The position numbers and the translations under genes were made by a program. Shown one piece after another: positions 63,226 through 64,000 of a DNA stretch of 64,000 bases. Every line of letters begins with the position of its first letter. The stretch's first letter is position 1. The notes below the pieces were generated by a model that did no database searches, had not been told where the DNA came from, and worked only from the letters and a program-made list of their open reading frames with translations. The DNA comes from Bacteroidota bacterium (lineage in GTDB: Bacteria; Bacteroidota; Bacteroidia; JAFLBG01): assembly GCA_017303975.1 (NCBI GenBank), contig JAFLBG010000012.1, positions 24,287 through 88,286 of the forward strand, written 5' to 3'.

Positions 63226-64000
63226 ATGAGCAATAGTGTTAAAACAATTCTTGCAATAGAATCTTCATGTGATGATACGGGCGCTGCTATTTGCAGAAAC
63301 AATACAATTTTAGCGAATGAAATAGCTAACCAACTTGTGCATAAGCAATATGGAGGTGTGGTTCCTGAGTTAGCATCTAGGGCGCACCTTCAAAATATTA
63401 TTCCGGTGGTTGATGTATGTCTTGCAAAAGCCAATGTTTCTTTAATTGAAATAGATGCAGTTGCATTTACCAGAGGTCCGGGATTAATGGGCTCTTTGCT
63501 AGTAGGAGGTTCTTTTGCAAAAAGTGTGGCTCTTGCCTTGAATAAGCCATTAATTGAGGTTAATCACATGCAAGGGCACGTTTTGGCACTATTTATAAAG
63601 AATGAACATGAGAACTGTCCAAAGTTTCCGTTTTTATGCTTAACTGTTTCCGGTGGACATACACAAATAGTTTTGGTAAAAGATTATTTGGATATGGAAG
63701 TTGTTGGAGAAACCCTGGATGATGCGGCAGGGGAAGCATTTGATAAAGTAGCTAAAATTTTAGATTTGCCTTATCCTGGAGGTCCCTTGGTTGATAAGTA
63801 CGCTCAAGAGGGCAACCCTTACAAATTTAAATTTCCAATTGCGAATGTGCCCGATTTAAACTTTAGTTTTAGTGGATTAAAAACATCGTTTTTATACTTA
63901 ATTAATAACAGTCAAAAAATAAATAAAAATTTTGTTTCGGAAAATTTAGTTGATTTATGCGCTTCTGTGCAACATACTATTATTGATACATTGCTTGCTA
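63226..64000 (+). CDS. tsaD: tRNA A37 threonylcarbamoyltransferase TsaD, 3' truncated by the window
   Basis: The first 258 codons are present and the frame is open at the right edge; complete TsaD is about 335 aa. It begins MSNSVKTILAIESSCDDTGAA, the ASKHA phosphate-1 motif. The metal ligands in NHMQGHVLA (HxxxH), SGGHTQIVLV and FSFSGLKTSF are all family-specific. It transfers the threonylcarbamoyl group to A37 of tRNA together with TsaB, encoded here at 29257, and TsaE. The C-terminal GDN-type motif lies outside the window. Confidence 0.95.
   Translation, partial: MSNSVKTILAIESSCDDTGAAICRNNTILANEIANQLVHKQYGGVVPELASRAHLQNIIPVVDVCLAKANVSLIEIDAVAFTRGPGLMGSLLVGGSFAKSVALALNKPLIEVNHMQGHVLALFIKNEHENCPKFPFLCLTVSGGHTQIVLVKDYLDMEVVGETLDDAAGEAFDKVAKILDLPYPGGPLVDKYAQEGNPYKFKFPIANVPDLNFSFSGLKTSFLYLINNSQKINKNFVSENLVDLCASVQHTIIDTLLA

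Noticed and set aside
1..64000. CRISPR arrays, tRNA/rRNA genes, prophage, insertion sequences, toxin-antitoxin modules, replication origin
   Set aside because: No regular spacer repeats, cloverleaf-like sequences, transposase/integrase motifs or DnaA-box clusters were found on reading the gaps on both strands.

Overview
The window is a chromosomal stretch of a Bacteroidota bacterium. The evidence is consistent: low GC by eye, hardly any Shine-Dalgarno sequences, several TAnnTTTG-type -7 promoter boxes, PorT- and PorG-like type IX secretion (T9SS) proteins, five large exported proteins ending in T9SS sorting domains (four type A, one type B), and phylum-typical families (DUF4197, DUF3127, DUF6089-like, GEVED, Wzt-type exporters). 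I cannot name a genus. No rRNA, tRNA, CRISPR array, transposase or phage gene was seen. The sequence cuts a glycosyltransferase gene at the left edge and tsaD at the right edge.

Layout. (1) 1-9785: a surface-polysaccharide region with the tail of a GT2 polyprenyl-phosphate glycosyltransferase, three SAM methyltransferases, a C-terminal transketolase half, an ArnT/PMT-like membrane glycosyltransferase, a GT8 enzyme, an ALG5-like GT2 and a large membrane protein with a lectin-like tail. (2) 9974-12297: a LamG/Ig T9SS cargo protein and a 2OG-Fe(II) oxygenase, converging on a strong bidirectional terminator. (3) 12478-31580: mostly housekeeping genes: rdgB, a tandem D-Ala-D-Ala ligase fusion coupled to a PASTA protein, cinA, DUF4197, an aminotransferase, a heptose-7-phosphate kinase, menG/ubiE, porT, a COG2509 flavoprotein, yajQ, a giant T9SS amidase, tsaB, DUF3127 and a MORN/EF-hand protein. 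(4) 31647-41504: yidC, then an eight-gene minus-strand operon for an ABC-exported polysaccharide (wzm, wzt with a C-terminal carbohydrate-binding domain, a methyltransferase, two GT2, GT4, GT11 fucosyltransferase, GT14). (5) 41582-52234: an outer-membrane and secreted-protein region with a barrel gene broken by an in-frame stop, a tandem-duplicated barrel, a 936-aa T9SS cargo, and a coupled pair of adhesin-like T9SS proteins. (6) 52395-64000: guaB, a DUF6089/PorG-like protein, a nitronate monooxygenase/FabK-like enzyme, an M16 peptidase pair, a TamB-like protein and tsaD.

How it fits together. The common theme is building and decorating the cell surface. Two polysaccharide loci and a heptose kinase would supply LPS or O-antigen. 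PorT, the PorG-like protein, YidC and TamB support envelope assembly. In Bacteroidota, T9SS type A cargo is typically attached to an A-type LPS, so the cargo genes and polysaccharide genes may be functionally linked; this is inference.

The observations most worth a second look are the double Ddl, whose second half carries Phe where Ddl normally has the catalytic-loop Tyr; the barrel gene whose reading frame continues 25 sense codons past a TAA; the palindromic MITE-like element before the COG2509 gene; the TTAG-rich repeat tract inside the wzm-wzt operon; and the SSB-like DDLPF tail on the DUF3127 protein.
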